From contig NZ_JAFMOW010000068.1 in NCBI RefSeq assembly GCF_019049675.1, positions 310,001 to 374,000 of the forward strand: a stretch of 64,000 bases of DNA. The letters are read 5' to 3'. The stretch's first letter is position 1, and every line of letters begins with the position of its first letter. This document shows positions 18,384-27,162 of the stretch, piece by piece. A program made the translations under genes and the position numbers. The notes beneath the pieces are model-generated. The model saw nothing but the letters and a program-made list of their open reading frames with translations. It ran no database searches and had not been told where the DNA came from. This DNA is from Rahnella bonaserana. GTDB taxonomy: Bacteria; Pseudomonadota; Gammaproteobacteria; Enterobacterales; Enterobacteriaceae.

Positions 18384-18410
18384 AAAGGCAGCCTGAAAAT
18401 GGCTGCCTTT
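18384..18410. terminator. Bidirectional intrinsic terminator
   Basis: Perfect 10-bp stem AAAGGCAGCC / GGCTGCCTTT with a 7-nt loop, between two convergent genes. The same stem sequence recurs at 20238-20271. Confidence 0.8.
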
Positions 18411-18434
18411 GTCAGGACGCTTATTTAGCCGGGG

Positions 18435-19862
18435 TTAAATTTCCTCAACTCCCAAAGTCCCGTCAGGATTAATATTTTGAGCTTTTACTTTTGTTTCATT
18501 GTCCTCCCAGACGAAGGCCGCGTAATTTTCTATACTGACTGAGCCAGATGCCCGGATAGTCTCCGTGGCCTCAGTTTTAACATCCACGGTTCTATCAGCC
18601 CACAGGTAAGCCCCGTCATCGCTGATCATGGCTGTTCGTATATATTGGAATATCGTCGGATCAATCGGTGGGATCCAGGATGCCAGAACACTATTTTCAA
18701 ATGGAAGCATGCCGACTGATTGCGCACTTAAAGAATTTGATATTTGTCCGGACAACTCAAGACCCAAATTACCCCATTTTTTAGTACCGGAAATGTCTAT
18801 GCACTGAGCGTGTAAACCTGTCAGTGCCTCAATGTCCTGAGTTGTGGATGTCCACATAACATAAGCATTGCCGGTCGTTGTGTTATATCCGAGATAAGGT
18901 TCCTGATGATCCCGCGTCGTATCGTCTGTGACCCCAACACGGATATCTTCGTAAAGGTTATTACCCTGAAAATCAATATGTTGAAGTTTTACTTGCCATT
19001 GATTGTCGTTGTCTTGTAATCCATATGAATAGATTACGCCTCCTTTTCCGTCCGATTGTGTGACGAATGAATTGCCATCATCATAGGAAATGCCTAAATC
19101 CTGCGTGCTGTGCAGATAAATAATCTTAGGCTGCTGATTCCATGCATACTCGCCTCTTGCATTGAGTTTGCCCGCAACAATATCATGCGTCTGAGGGACG
19201 CCTACTTTATTTGTAAATGGCTCCTGAGGAGTGTTATACGACAGGGAGAAAATAACCCCACCATCTTCTGTTGGCTCCAGGGAACCCAGATTTAAAGTAA
19301 TGCTTTCGGCGGCATAAATCTGCCCATCTCCCCAAACCAGTTGACCCGTTTCATCCATTTTGACAACGCGAAGGATCCTGCTAGCATCAAACGTCCAGCC
19401 AAAGGCCACGCCACCATCTGTAGTCGCTTTACAACTGACAATATTAACGAGATCATTTTGTGGAGATATAACAAGACCCTCTGCGCCCAGGAGCAATTCC
19501 CCTGATGGCGAGACTTTACAGGCAATGGCTTTCCCGCCAGGGCGAATAGCGCCTTGCTCATCCCAGCCTGAATCAATGCCGACAACCGCATTCCCTGAAT
19601 TATCCAGAGTCAGACCGTAATCGACGGTATAATCCTCAATATATCGTTGGTAAACCAAAATACCCTCCGTACTGGGGTTGCCCACTGGCCATTGAAGATT
19701 ACCTAGTACATCCAGTTTCTGCATTCTCAGAGAAAATCCATTATCGTTATCTAACCAACTAATGAAAAATCCGCCGTCATTTGAGGGAAGAGATTTTTGC
19801 ACAAACCAACCTGATATATTTTCAGTGATTTCGATATTGACTGAAGGATCGTTGGACCACAT
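18435..19862 (-). CDS. Predicted beta-propeller repeat protein of unknown function
   Basis: I do not recognise a named family. The 475 residues contain about eight imperfect repeats of roughly 50-60 residues (starting near 24, 78, 140, 193, 265, 325, 383 and 436). Each has a core like DGGxxFxW, then a variable loop, then a hydrophobic strand and xxDxxGxLxW (for example MQKLDVLGNLQWPVG, VVKMDETGQLVWGDG). This is the look of a propeller of about 7-8 blades with BNR-like strands. No signal peptide or membrane segment is seen, and AAGGAAAT precedes the ATG. The DNA is visibly more AT-rich than the flanking gan genes and splits that locus, which suggests acquisition. Binding to a polymer or surface protein is possible but unproven. 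Confidence 0.7.
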   Translation of the reverse strand: MWSNDPSVNIEITENISGWFVQKSLPSNDGGFFISWLDNDNGFSLRMQKLDVLGNLQWPVGNPSTEGILVYQRYIEDYTVDYGLTLDNSGNAVVGIDSGWDEQGAIRPGGKAIACKVSPSGELLLGAEGLVISPQNDLVNIVSCKATTDGGVAFGWTFDASRILRVVKMDETGQLVWGDGQIYAAESITLNLGSLEPTEDGGVIFSLSYNTPQEPFTNKVGVPQTHDIVAGKLNARGEYAWNQQPKIIYLHSTQDLGISYDDGNSFVTQSDGKGGVIYSYGLQDNDNQWQVKLQHIDFQGNNLYEDIRVGVTDDTTRDHQEPYLGYNTTTGNAYVMWTSTTQDIEALTGLHAQCIDISGTKKWGNLGLELSGQISNSLSAQSVGMLPFENSVLASWIPPIDPTIFQYIRTAMISDDGAYLWADRTVDVKTEATETIRASGSVSIENYAAFVWEDNETKVKAQNINPDGTLGVEEI

Positions 19863-20400
19863 AATTTATTTCCTTATAAAGTTAAAGTATATTATTTTGT
19901 TCATCCGGGAACGTTTCGGACTTCAACACCGTAAGAATATACTTCCGCTCTTGAGAGAATGGCTGTTTGTAATTGCTAATATGGCTAAAAATAAGTCATT
20001 CTTATTATGTAATGTTGGATATCCTTTAGAGGGATGGCGCGGATTTAGTAAGGAGTCATTAGCGTATTAAAAAGGGGGGGCAATTTTTTAATTTCACCTC
20101 TCCAGGTGCTGTTTTTTGTCAGCCTCAGCAGTAAGAATACTGAGGCTGCGTGCAGGTCAGATGAATGATGAAATTATCTTCATGAAAATCTTATAAAGAA
20201 TGAAATAATGTTTAGAATGAAGTGCATACGAAGGGTAAATAAAGGCAGCCCGACACAAGGCTGCCTTTATTATTTCTGCTTTTTATCAATAAGAATAATG
20301 ATGCTGCTGTGCGGAGAAAAAACGTAACGATCCCCTACAAGAGAAATTAAGTTTTTATCTGTCGCTTTATCACAATGAGGATATTTATTTATACAATATT
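19863..20400. other. AT-rich intergenic stretch without a convincing gene
   Basis: About 540 bp upstream of the propeller gene. It contains a 9-bp hairpin at 20120-20148 (CAGCCTCAG / CTGAGGCTG) with no T run after it, and the terminator at 20238-20271. A plus-strand frame ending at 20070 (MAKNKSFLLCNVGYPLEG near its end) has no recognisable family and mostly overlaps the opposite-strand gene, so I do not call it. Confidence 0.5.
20238..20271. terminator. Bidirectional intrinsic terminator, twin of the hairpin at 18384
   Basis: 13-bp stem AATAAAGGCAGCC / GGCTGCCTTTATT, 8-nt loop, then ATTT. It shares its core stem with the terminator on the other side of the propeller gene. Confidence 0.75.
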
Positions 20401-20532
20401 ACTTCACATTTCCAAAATTATTGGAGTTGTAGCCAGGCGGCAAGTGAACGAATCCCGATGAGCTGACTCATGTCAGTGATTCGGGTGAGTAAACGCAGCC
20501 AACGCAGCAACAGCTTCAAGAATGAAGGAAAT
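20400..20532. repeat. ERIC (IRU) repeat element
   Basis: The sequence carries the conserved ERIC landmarks in order: GGAGTTGTAGCCAGGCGGCA, AACGAATCCCGATGAGCT, the central dyad TGACTCATGTCA, TCAGTGATTCGGGTGAG, then CGCAGCCAACGCAGCAACAG. It ends directly against the ganL stop codon. Ends are approximate. ERICs are non-coding, mobile-like, highly folded repeats of enterobacteria. Confidence 0.9.
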
Positions 20533-21789
20533 TTACCACCAGGCTTCCACCTGAACACCAAAGTTCCAGGTATCCGCTTTAGTATGATCGTCAAACGTAT
20601 CGCCATGCTCTGAATCATTCAGATAGGATGCAAATACGCGCAATTCAGGGCGTGACATAAACTCAGGACCTGCCGCCAGACCCATTGCCAGCGTATATTT
20701 CTGACCGCCTTGCTTATAGTTCGAACCGTTCTTGTAATCATCTTTCTGGTAGAAGGTACCGACTTCGCCGATGGTCCGCACATAATCGGTCCACTGGTAT
20801 TGCGCACGACCCACCAGAGAAACCAGCTCCGTGGTGTCGGTGTAATCGGTGATGTTTTCTGCGTGGCCGTAAGTCAGCACATGGTTGAGGCTGAACTTGC
20901 TGGTGATGGGGATAAGGCCGGTGATGATGCCGCGATAACCGGTGGCGTCATTGGTGTAGTTCCACATATCGTACCAGCCGCCACCTTGTGAAATCATGTT
21001 CTGTGCCAGACCTTTGTTAGCGTACTGCAAAACCAGTTTGTTGTAGCCGCCCCACATGTCCTGACTGATTTCGCCGGTCAACATCACGCCGTTGTCCGCA
21101 TCATACAGGCCGCCATATTCTTTCTGATCGTGGGAAAGGTTTGGCATGGCGTAGTCGGCACCGACTTCCATCCACGCGCCGCTCCACGGTTTGATGCCGG
21201 CATAACGCACGTCGATGTAGTTGATGTTCACGTCGTTGTTGCCATCCACGCGGTAATCCACGTCATTGGCATCGCCGCGGATCCACGCCAGAGAAAGCGC
21301 ACCTTCGCCCAGTTTCAGGTTTTCAATACCCGCACCGGCACCGGAAATATTCCAGTATTTGGTATCGATGATGTGCAAATCGTGGCGCTGGTAATAACGT
21401 TTCCCGCCCCAGATCACCGCATCTTTATCCCACGGCACCAGCCCTTTGATTTGCAGATTAAGCTGACGAAGACCAAACTGCGCATCGTCATTGAGGGTGC
21501 TTTCATCATCATTCGAACCGTCAGACACCATGCTGACCATCGAATCGACATAAAAACTCACGTCATCTTTTTTGTAGACTTCGCTGCCCAGCTCAACTTC
21601 GCCGTAGGTGTCGTCTTCGTTGCCAAGACGCCCGACTTTATTTTTCTGGAATTGCTCCAGACCGCCACCGCCAGAAACACCCAGCCCCGAACGCAGATAT
21701 CCATGAAAATCAATATCATTTGCCATTGCAGGACCTGCTGTGATGGCGAGCGAAACCGCCACAGCCAGAGTGCGTAAGTTGTGTTTCAT
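20533..21789 (-). CDS. ganL: Outer-membrane galactan porin, LamB family
   Basis: Maltoporin-type channel, 418 residues, predicted to admit galactan oligosaccharides. A signal peptide ends near AGPAMA. The barrel begins IDFHGYLRSGLGVSGGGG, matching the LamB start. Other LamB features are GRLGNEDDTYGEVELG, WGGKRYYQRHDLHIIDTKYWN and the C-terminal FGVQVEAWW with terminal aromatic residue. The known Dickeya counterpart is GanL. It is divergent from ganR, which probably represses it, and a CRP-like site lies in the shared control region. The stop abuts an ERIC element. Confidence 0.9.
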   Translation of the reverse strand: MKHNLRTLAVAVSLAITAGPAMANDIDFHGYLRSGLGVSGGGGLEQFQKNKVGRLGNEDDTYGEVELGSEVYKKDDVSFYVDSMVSMVSDGSNDDESTLNDDAQFGLRQLNLQIKGLVPWDKDAVIWGGKRYYQRHDLHIIDTKYWNISGAGAGIENLKLGEGALSLAWIRGDANDVDYRVDGNNDVNINYIDVRYAGIKPWSGAWMEVGADYAMPNLSHDQKEYGGLYDADNGVMLTGEISQDMWGGYNKLVLQYANKGLAQNMISQGGGWYDMWNYTNDATGYRGIITGLIPITSKFSLNHVLTYGHAENITDYTDTTELVSLVGRAQYQWTDYVRTIGEVGTFYQKDDYKNGSNYKQGGQKYTLAMGLAAGPEFMSRPELRVFASYLNDSEHGDTFDDHTKADTWNFGVQVEAWW

Positions 21790-21891
21790 TTTTTTTCCTT
21801 ATGATTGTATGACGTTCACATTTACGAAATGTATAAGATACCCAGAAACAATAATGATCAATTTTACATATTGTGAAATGTGATATATGTC

Positions 21892-21967
21892 TACAACTTA
21901 TGCGTTAATTATAAACTGTGAGTGATGTAAATCACGATTATATGCAATGTTAACGTATAACTTATGC
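21892..21967. promoter_or_regulatory. ganL-ganR control region: CRP-like site and repeated candidate operators
   Basis: GTGA-N6-TCAC at 21922-21935 fits a CRP site. TACAACTTATGC (21892-21903) and TATAACTTATGC (21956-21967) are near-identical and exactly 64 bp apart, about six helical turns. The second overlaps TTAACGTATAAC, the motif shared with the ganE upstream region. The gap has no gene. Confidence 0.5.
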
Positions 21968-22067
21968 AGTCTGCAGGTGTGCAGATTGAACTTTTAAATG
22001 AGATCCCGTACTTTGGCTCGATTATCATAGAATTATGCAAAATCACGGGTTGCGGTCTGGGGAAAGA

Positions 22068-23138
22068 ATGAAATCAAAAAGTTCGACATTAGAGGATGTT
22101 GCCCGCTACGCCGGTGTTTCGTATCAGACGGTTTCGCGGGTTTTAAATAAGTCGGCCAATGTCTCAGACGCCACGCGTCTTAAGGTCGAACAAGCCATTG
22201 AAGTATTACGCTATGTGCCAAACCGCCTGGCGCAGCAACTGGTGGGAAAACAGAGCTTTACCATCGGACTGGTGACGACATCACTGGCCTTGCACGCGCC
22301 GTCACAGATTGCCGCTTCGGTGAAGAAATATGCCCATCAGGCGGGGTATCAGGTGCTGATTTCAATGATTGATGAAGACGTAAATCAGAGCATTCAGGAC
22401 TCTATTAATGAGCTGAAATCACAGCGCGTCGAAAAGGTCATCATCAATATCCCGCTGGAAAGCGCCGAAGCGGAGCGAATTTATGAAAATAACCGCGACG
22501 TTCTTTGTCTGTTTCTGGATGTCGACCCAACCAGTCCGGTATTCAATGTCTGCTTCAATCCGGCGGACGGCTCACGTGCCAGCGTAGAATATTTACTGAA
22601 TCTGGGGCACCGGGAATTTGCCTTACTGGCGGGGCCGGTCGATTCGGTTTCCTCACGTTTGCGGCTGCAAAGCTGGCAGGAAACGCTGGCAGAAAAGGGC
22701 ATTGCGCCGGTGACAGTTATCCACGGTGACTGGAGCGCAAAAAGTGGTTACTACAGTGCATTACAGATGCTGCGCGAAACACCGCAATTTACCGCCATAC
22801 TTGTCGGGAACGACCAGATGGCGCTGGGTGTGATCAGCGCGTTACATCAGCATAATGTGGCTATTCCGCAGCAGGTTTCTATCGTAGGTTACGACGATAC
22901 GTACGACAGTGCATTCTTCCATCCGGCGCTGACCACGGTATCGCTGGATCTCGATTTGCAAAGTAAAGAGGCGGTTGAGCATCTGCTGGCTGAAGACAAT
23001 GATGCGATGCCTTCCAAAGTGCTGCCTGCCAGACTGGTGGTAAGAAACTCCGCCAGTGCGCCGGGTGTGCAGGATAAAGATCTTAATCAGATAGCCGACC
23101 AGCTCGATAGTCTGGCCAGGCAGTTGCGCGGCCAGTGA
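22068..23138 (+). CDS. ganR: LacI-family repressor of galactan genes
   Basis: Transcriptional repressor, 356 residues. Start at 22068 (MKSKSSTLEDVARYAGVS) because GGGGAAAG precedes it; the upstream TTG/ATG frame would add residues before the helix-turn-helix. The LacI DNA-binding helix is LEDVARYAGVSYQTVSRVLNKSANVSDATRLKV, with a hinge at YVPNRLAQQLVG. The periplasmic-binding-like effector domain includes TAILVGNDQMALGVISAL and VSIVGYDDTYDSAFFHPALTTV. It resembles LacI/GalR sugar repressors most. Location beside ganL and the shared operator-like motif upstream of ganE point to control of the whole gan regulon by a galactan-derived inducer. Confidence 0.9.
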   Translation: MKSKSSTLEDVARYAGVSYQTVSRVLNKSANVSDATRLKVEQAIEVLRYVPNRLAQQLVGKQSFTIGLVTTSLALHAPSQIAASVKKYAHQAGYQVLISMIDEDVNQSIQDSINELKSQRVEKVIINIPLESAEAERIYENNRDVLCLFLDVDPTSPVFNVCFNPADGSRASVEYLLNLGHREFALLAGPVDSVSSRLRLQSWQETLAEKGIAPVTVIHGDWSAKSGYYSALQMLRETPQFTAILVGNDQMALGVISALHQHNVAIPQQVSIVGYDDTYDSAFFHPALTTVSLDLDLQSKEAVEHLLAEDNDAMPSKVLPARLVVRNSASAPGVQDKDLNQIADQLDSLARQLRGQ

Positions 23139-23200
23139 TAAACCGGTTAAATCCCCGGACTATTTAGGCAAACGACTGAACAGCAAAAGGAAGTGAAGCA

Positions 23201-23677
23201 ATGACGTTATGGCAGTGTTATGTGCAGGGCTGGAAAAAGTATGTAGATTTCCGGGGACGTGCAAGCCGCAAGGAGTTCTGGACCTTTGCGCTGGGCAATT
23301 TGCTGATAATTATTTTACTGACAATGGGTGTGTCATTCGGGTTCACGCTGGTGGGAAATCCCTACAGCGTTTTCTACGCGGGCGTCGCTTATACCCTGTT
23401 TGCGCTGGCGACGGCTTTACCGCTGCTGGCGGTTGGAGTCAGGCGCATGCATGACATTAACCGTTCCGGCTGGTGGTTTGGCGGTGTTTATCTGGCAGGC
23501 ATTGTCTCGCGTCTGCTGAATACCATCCTGATGGAATACGCCTCACCGGAAACCTATGTCTGGATGAAAATCACGCTGGGCATCGCGTTGGGCTGGATCC
23601 CGCTGCTGGTGATGGTTTTCCTGTGTTGCCAACAATCTCAGCCTGCGCCGGCAACACAAACCCGCATTGTTGAGTAG
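23201..23677 (+). CDS. DUF805 inner-membrane protein
   Basis: A 158-residue small membrane protein of the DUF805 family (like E. coli YhaH/YhaI). The family motif FRGRASRKEFW lies near residues 17-27, followed by hydrophobic helices and VGVRRMHDINRSGWW, the second conserved DUF805 block. The C-terminus has CCQQSQPAPATQTR. Function is unknown for the family. It sits alone, 62 bp after ganR and convergent with the citrate operon. Confidence 0.88.
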   Translation: MTLWQCYVQGWKKYVDFRGRASRKEFWTFALGNLLIIILLTMGVSFGFTLVGNPYSVFYAGVAYTLFALATALPLLAVGVRRMHDINRSGWWFGGVYLAGIVSRLLNTILMEYASPETYVWMKITLGIALGWIPLLVMVFLCCQQSQPAPATQTRIVE

Positions 23678-23704
23678 CGCCACCCTGAGTGCGCTAATCC
23701 GCAC

Positions 23705-24253
23705 TCAACGAGAACTGTTTGCCGCCAGTTGTGCGGCAAACGTCTCCAGTTTTGCCCGCCCCCAGGGCCAGTCACCAAATCCCGATTCCACATTGATATG
23801 TCCGGCCTCGCCGATATCGGCCAGTTCACAGCCCCATGCCTGCGCCCAAAACTGCGCACGGGCAAATGAGAGCAGCGGATCGGTGTGACTGGCAATCATC
23901 AGCCCCGGCACCGCCAGCGGCCGCGGTAATATCTCGTCGTCGAGCCCGAAACGCATCGGTTCCGCAGGCGCGACCAGCACCACGCCAGCCGTAAGTTGCG
24001 GATGCCGGTTCGCCCATACCACACTGGCCAGTGCGCCAAAACTATGACCCACCAGCAACAGCGGGGCATTTACCTTTTTCTGCTCGCGGCTGATAGCGTC
24101 GATCCAGGCCTCGAGATCAACCTGTTCCCAGTTTCGCTGACGGATGCGTAACCAGTGCGGATTTAACTGATGCCACAGGCTTTGCCAGTGTCCGGCTTCG
24201 CTGTCACGCAAGCCCGGTACCAGTATCAGGTTTATTTCAGGCATCAGGCTCAT
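23705..24253 (-). CDS. RBBP9/YdeN-type serine hydrolase
   Basis: Small alpha/beta hydrolase of 182 residues, last gene of the citrate operon. LILVPGLRDSEAGHWQSLW opens the fold, the nucleophile Ser near residue 71 lies in VGHSFGAL, and the catalytic His is in GHINVESGFGDWPWG, the strongly conserved RBBP9/YdeN ending. The ATG overlaps the citG stop (ATGA), so translation is coupled. No described citrate-lyase system is known to me to need this enzyme. A thioesterase or deacylase clean-up role for the CoA-like cofactor is conceivable but is a guess. Confidence 0.82.
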   Translation of the reverse strand: MSLMPEINLILVPGLRDSEAGHWQSLWHQLNPHWLRIRQRNWEQVDLEAWIDAISREQKKVNAPLLLVGHSFGALASVVWANRHPQLTAGVVLVAPAEPMRFGLDDEILPRPLAVPGLMIASHTDPLLSFARAQFWAQAWGCELADIGEAGHINVESGFGDWPWGRAKLETFAAQLAANSSR

Positions 24254-25092
24254 GGAGGAAAGGCCATCAGTACGGTGGCAATCGCCAGCAAATCAGCACT
24301 GCCGCCGGGGCTGAGATGGCGGGCAATCAGTTGCCTGTCCATCTCCTGCAAATCCTCTTTCTGCCAGCCTTTCTTGAGCAACCTGCGCGCATAATTCTGC
24401 ACGAAATACAGCCCGTTCAGGCCACCGCGCGATACCAGATTGGTGTCAGGGTTATACGCCATCAGACGCAGCAGGGCATTCAGGCTGCGGCGCTCAGTAT
24501 TATTTTCGTCATACCAGTAAGGCAAAACATGACGGCGCAGGGTCAGGAATCCGCTCTGTGCTTCGCCGCGGGCTCCTGTCATACCGTAAGTCACAAACAG
24601 TCTTTCGCCCGCGGTCACCGGCTGGCGACAGCTTTGCAGTTCACGCTCAATCAGGCCTTGCGTCATGGCAGCCACTTCGTGACACATCCCGCGACGGGTC
24701 AGTGGCTGGCGGCGTGCGTGTATCCTGCCAGCCGCCGTACATAACAGTCCCAGCGAAAAAATACCGCCTTTGTGCGTATTCACACCCTGTGTTGCGCAGA
24801 ACATAGCCTGTTCGCAGGCAATCCCGGTCGGGCGGATGCGCATCAGCATTGCCTGCCGGGGTTGCAGAAAATCCTGCTGACCGAGGGCGTAAAACTGATG
24901 CAGCCACGGCGTAATAGCGTCGATGCTGCGTAAAAACAGCGGTAAATCCATGTCACTGTGCGAGCCGTTATTGATGCTGTCCACCAGCCCTGGCTTCGGA
25001 GTCAGCCAGACTTCACTTCGCAGCGCGTCGGCCGCCAGCGTGGCGATACAGGTCGCAGAAAGAGGCTCAGAGTGTGCGATGCCAGCTATCAA
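24250..25092 (-). CDS. citG: Triphosphoribosyl-dephospho-CoA synthase CitG
   Basis: Makes the precursor of the citrate lyase prosthetic group from ATP and dephospho-CoA, 280 residues. CitG signatures: LTPKPGLVDSINNGSHSDM, GVNTHKGGIFSLGLL, GMTGARGEAQSG, DTNLVSRGG and HLSPGGSADLL. The only plausible start is TTG at 25092, inside the end of citX (26-bp overlap in another frame). The N-terminus then has the length expected against E. coli CitG. Confidence 0.93.
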   Translation of the reverse strand: MIAGIAHSEPLSATCIATLAADALRSEVWLTPKPGLVDSINNGSHSDMDLPLFLRSIDAITPWLHQFYALGQQDFLQPRQAMLMRIRPTGIACEQAMFCATQGVNTHKGGIFSLGLLCTAAGRIHARRQPLTRRGMCHEVAAMTQGLIERELQSCRQPVTAGERLFVTYGMTGARGEAQSGFLTLRRHVLPYWYDENNTERRSLNALLRLMAYNPDTNLVSRGGLNGLYFVQNYARRLLKKGWQKEDLQEMDRQLIARHLSPGGSADLLAIATVLMAFPP

Positions 25093-25606
25093 TCAGCGCC
25101 TCCACTTTTGTCATCACTTCAGGTAGCGGATGTTTACGCGAGCGGGCGCAGGCATGGGCCGGGCCGTCGCAAACCAGACAGCGTCGGCTGGCGTTATCCA
25201 GCGAACGGCGGCCCACCACGCCCGCTTGCGGACAGATAACATCGAAATCCCATAAACGCCCGAGGGCGTGCGATTGCTCCAGCGCAACTGTAGCCGCTTT
25301 CACTTCAGGGGCAGAATGCTTCACACCCCAGAACGCTTCCGCACCCGTCGGTAGCCAGAAAACCTCCTGTTTCAGCACCGGCCAGCCATGTTGACGCAGC
25401 ATGACTTCGGCCTGTTGCAGCGCCTCGCGCATTACCCCGCGCCAGGCAACAGAATCTTTCACCGGTCCCGGTGTCACCAGCGTGAGTGAAATCAGCGGTT
25501 GTGAGAATTGAGTCAGCCAGTCGGTTTGCCGTCTGGCGCGCAGTTCCTTTGCTGCCAGCAAATCCTCCAGACTGACGCCTGCTTGTGCAGGCGTCACGAT
25601 AGTCAT
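25067..25606 (-). CDS. citX: Apo-citrate lyase phosphoribosyl-dephospho-CoA transferase CitX
   Basis: Transfers the triphosphoribosyl-dephospho-CoA group to the acyl carrier CitD, 179 residues. It shows the CitX blocks GAEAFWGV, GRLWDFDVICPQ and RRCLVCDGPAHACARSRKHP. The ATG overlaps the citF stop by one base (TAATG), behind GAGAGG. A separate citX and citG, as in E. coli, rather than a fused gene, is seen here. Confidence 0.93.
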   Translation of the reverse strand: MTIVTPAQAGVSLEDLLAAKELRARRQTDWLTQFSQPLISLTLVTPGPVKDSVAWRGVMREALQQAEVMLRQHGWPVLKQEVFWLPTGAEAFWGVKHSAPEVKAATVALEQSHALGRLWDFDVICPQAGVVGRRSLDNASRRCLVCDGPAHACARSRKHPLPEVMTKVEALIDSWHRTL

Positions 25607-27132
25607 TATGCGTCCTCTCTGACCTGATGAACGACGTCGATCACGCTGCCGTCGCGATAGCGGATCACGCCGACGATGCGGTGGGTGAATTCTATCGGTT
25701 TCGGCTCACCACTGAGAGAAATGGCGCGCTGGTATAACGCTTCGATATCCATCACTTTCATCCCGGCGTCTTCCAGCCGCTGGCGGATCTCCGGACGCGC
25801 AGGATTGACTGCGATACCGTGATCGGTCACCAGTACATCAATGCTTTCCCCCGGTGTCACACGGGTCGTGACCCGACGTACCACCGTCGGAATGCGGCTG
25901 CGCAGTAAAGGCGCGACCACAATGGTCAGATTGGCGGCACTGGCGACATCGCAATGCCCGCCGGATGCACCGCGCATCACGCCGTCGGAACCGGTGATCA
26001 CGTTGACATTGAAATCTGTGTCGATTTCCAGAGCGCTCAGAATAACGATATCCAGCTGATCGCAACTGGCCGCTTTGGCTCCCGGATTGGCATAGACGTT
26101 GGTGGAAATTTCGATGTGCTGCGGATTCCGGCTGAGAGACGCCGCGGCCTGACCGTCAAAACATTGCGTATCGAGCAACGTTTCAATCAGGCCTTTTTCA
26201 TGTAAATCCACCAGACTGCCGGTGATGCCGCCGAGGGCAAAACGGGCTGTTATCTGGTTGCGTTCCATTTTTTCTTCCATGAAACGGGTGCAGGCCGTGG
26301 CCGCTGCACCGGATCCGGTTTGCATTGAAAATCCGGGTTTGAAATAGCCGGAATATTCGATGACTTCAGCGGCCGTGCGGGCAATCATCAGCTCTCGCGG
26401 ATTGCTGGTCACGCGGGCGGCCCCGACGCTGATTTTGGCAGGATCACCGACCTGATCGACTTTGACGATGTAATCCACCTGATCCTGCATCAGGCTGGCT
26501 GGCATGTTAGGGAAGGGCACCAGTTCTTCGGTCAGCAGCACGACCGTTTTCGCGAAATGCGCATCGACCATCGCGTAACCCAGCGAACCACAACAGGATT
26601 TTCCGTGCGTGCCGTTGGCGTTACCGAATGCGTCGCTGCACGGCACGCCGAGAAATGCGACATCGATGTTCAGTTCGCCATCCTGTAGTAATTTTACCCG
26701 CCCGCCGTGGGAGTGAATTTGCACCGGTTCTTCCATCAGCCCGTGAGAAATGGCATCGGCCAGTTTGCCGCGCATTCCTGAGGTATAAATACGGCTGATG
26801 ACGCCGCTGCGGATATGTTCAATCAGCGCATCGTTGCAGGACATCAGCGAGCTGGACGCCAGCGTAAGATTTTTAAAGCCGAGTTTTGAAAGCATCGCGA
26901 CAACGTTATTAATGACCTGATCGCCTTCACGAAACGCGTGGTGGAAGGAAATGGTCATCCCGTCCTTCAGGCCGCAGCGGGCAATCGCCTGTTCCAGCGA
27001 CGAGCAAAGTTTACGGTGCAAACGGGCATCGGGATCAGAAAGATAAGGTGTCGTCCGGTGCGCACCGTCAAAGGCAACCAGGTGCTTTAACTGCGGATGT
27101 TCGCTGTGCAAAGTTTCAGTTAAATGACTCAT
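25606..27132 (-). CDS. citF: Citrate lyase alpha subunit CitF (citrate-ACP transferase)
   Basis: Swaps acetyl for citrate on the lyase carrier protein, 508 residues. Start at 27132 (MSHLTETL): the AGGA ribosome site lies ahead of this ATG, and the longer TTG frame at 27153 would contain that site. Close to E. coli CitF along its length: KDGMTISFHHAFREGD, NLTLASSSL, VQIHSHGGRV, NIDVAFLGVP, ALGGITGSLVDLHEKG and VTDHGIAVNPARPE. Family I CoA-transferase fold. It follows citE by 30 bp. Confidence 0.96.
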   Translation of the reverse strand: MSHLTETLHSEHPQLKHLVAFDGAHRTTPYLSDPDARLHRKLCSSLEQAIARCGLKDGMTISFHHAFREGDQVINNVVAMLSKLGFKNLTLASSSLMSCNDALIEHIRSGVISRIYTSGMRGKLADAISHGLMEEPVQIHSHGGRVKLLQDGELNIDVAFLGVPCSDAFGNANGTHGKSCCGSLGYAMVDAHFAKTVVLLTEELVPFPNMPASLMQDQVDYIVKVDQVGDPAKISVGAARVTSNPRELMIARTAAEVIEYSGYFKPGFSMQTGSGAAATACTRFMEEKMERNQITARFALGGITGSLVDLHEKGLIETLLDTQCFDGQAAASLSRNPQHIEISTNVYANPGAKAASCDQLDIVILSALEIDTDFNVNVITGSDGVMRGASGGHCDVASAANLTIVVAPLLRSRIPTVVRRVTTRVTPGESIDVLVTDHGIAVNPARPEIRQRLEDAGMKVMDIEALYQRAISLSGEPKPIEFTHRIVGVIRYRDGSVIDVVHQVREDA

Positions 27133-27162
27133 TATATTGATATTCCTGTGCAAATTTGAGGG

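Noticed and set aside
19762..20070. Plus-strand frame of about 102 codons upstream of the propeller gene
   Set aside because: Overlaps the opposite-strand gene, has no ribosome site of note and no recognisable domain.
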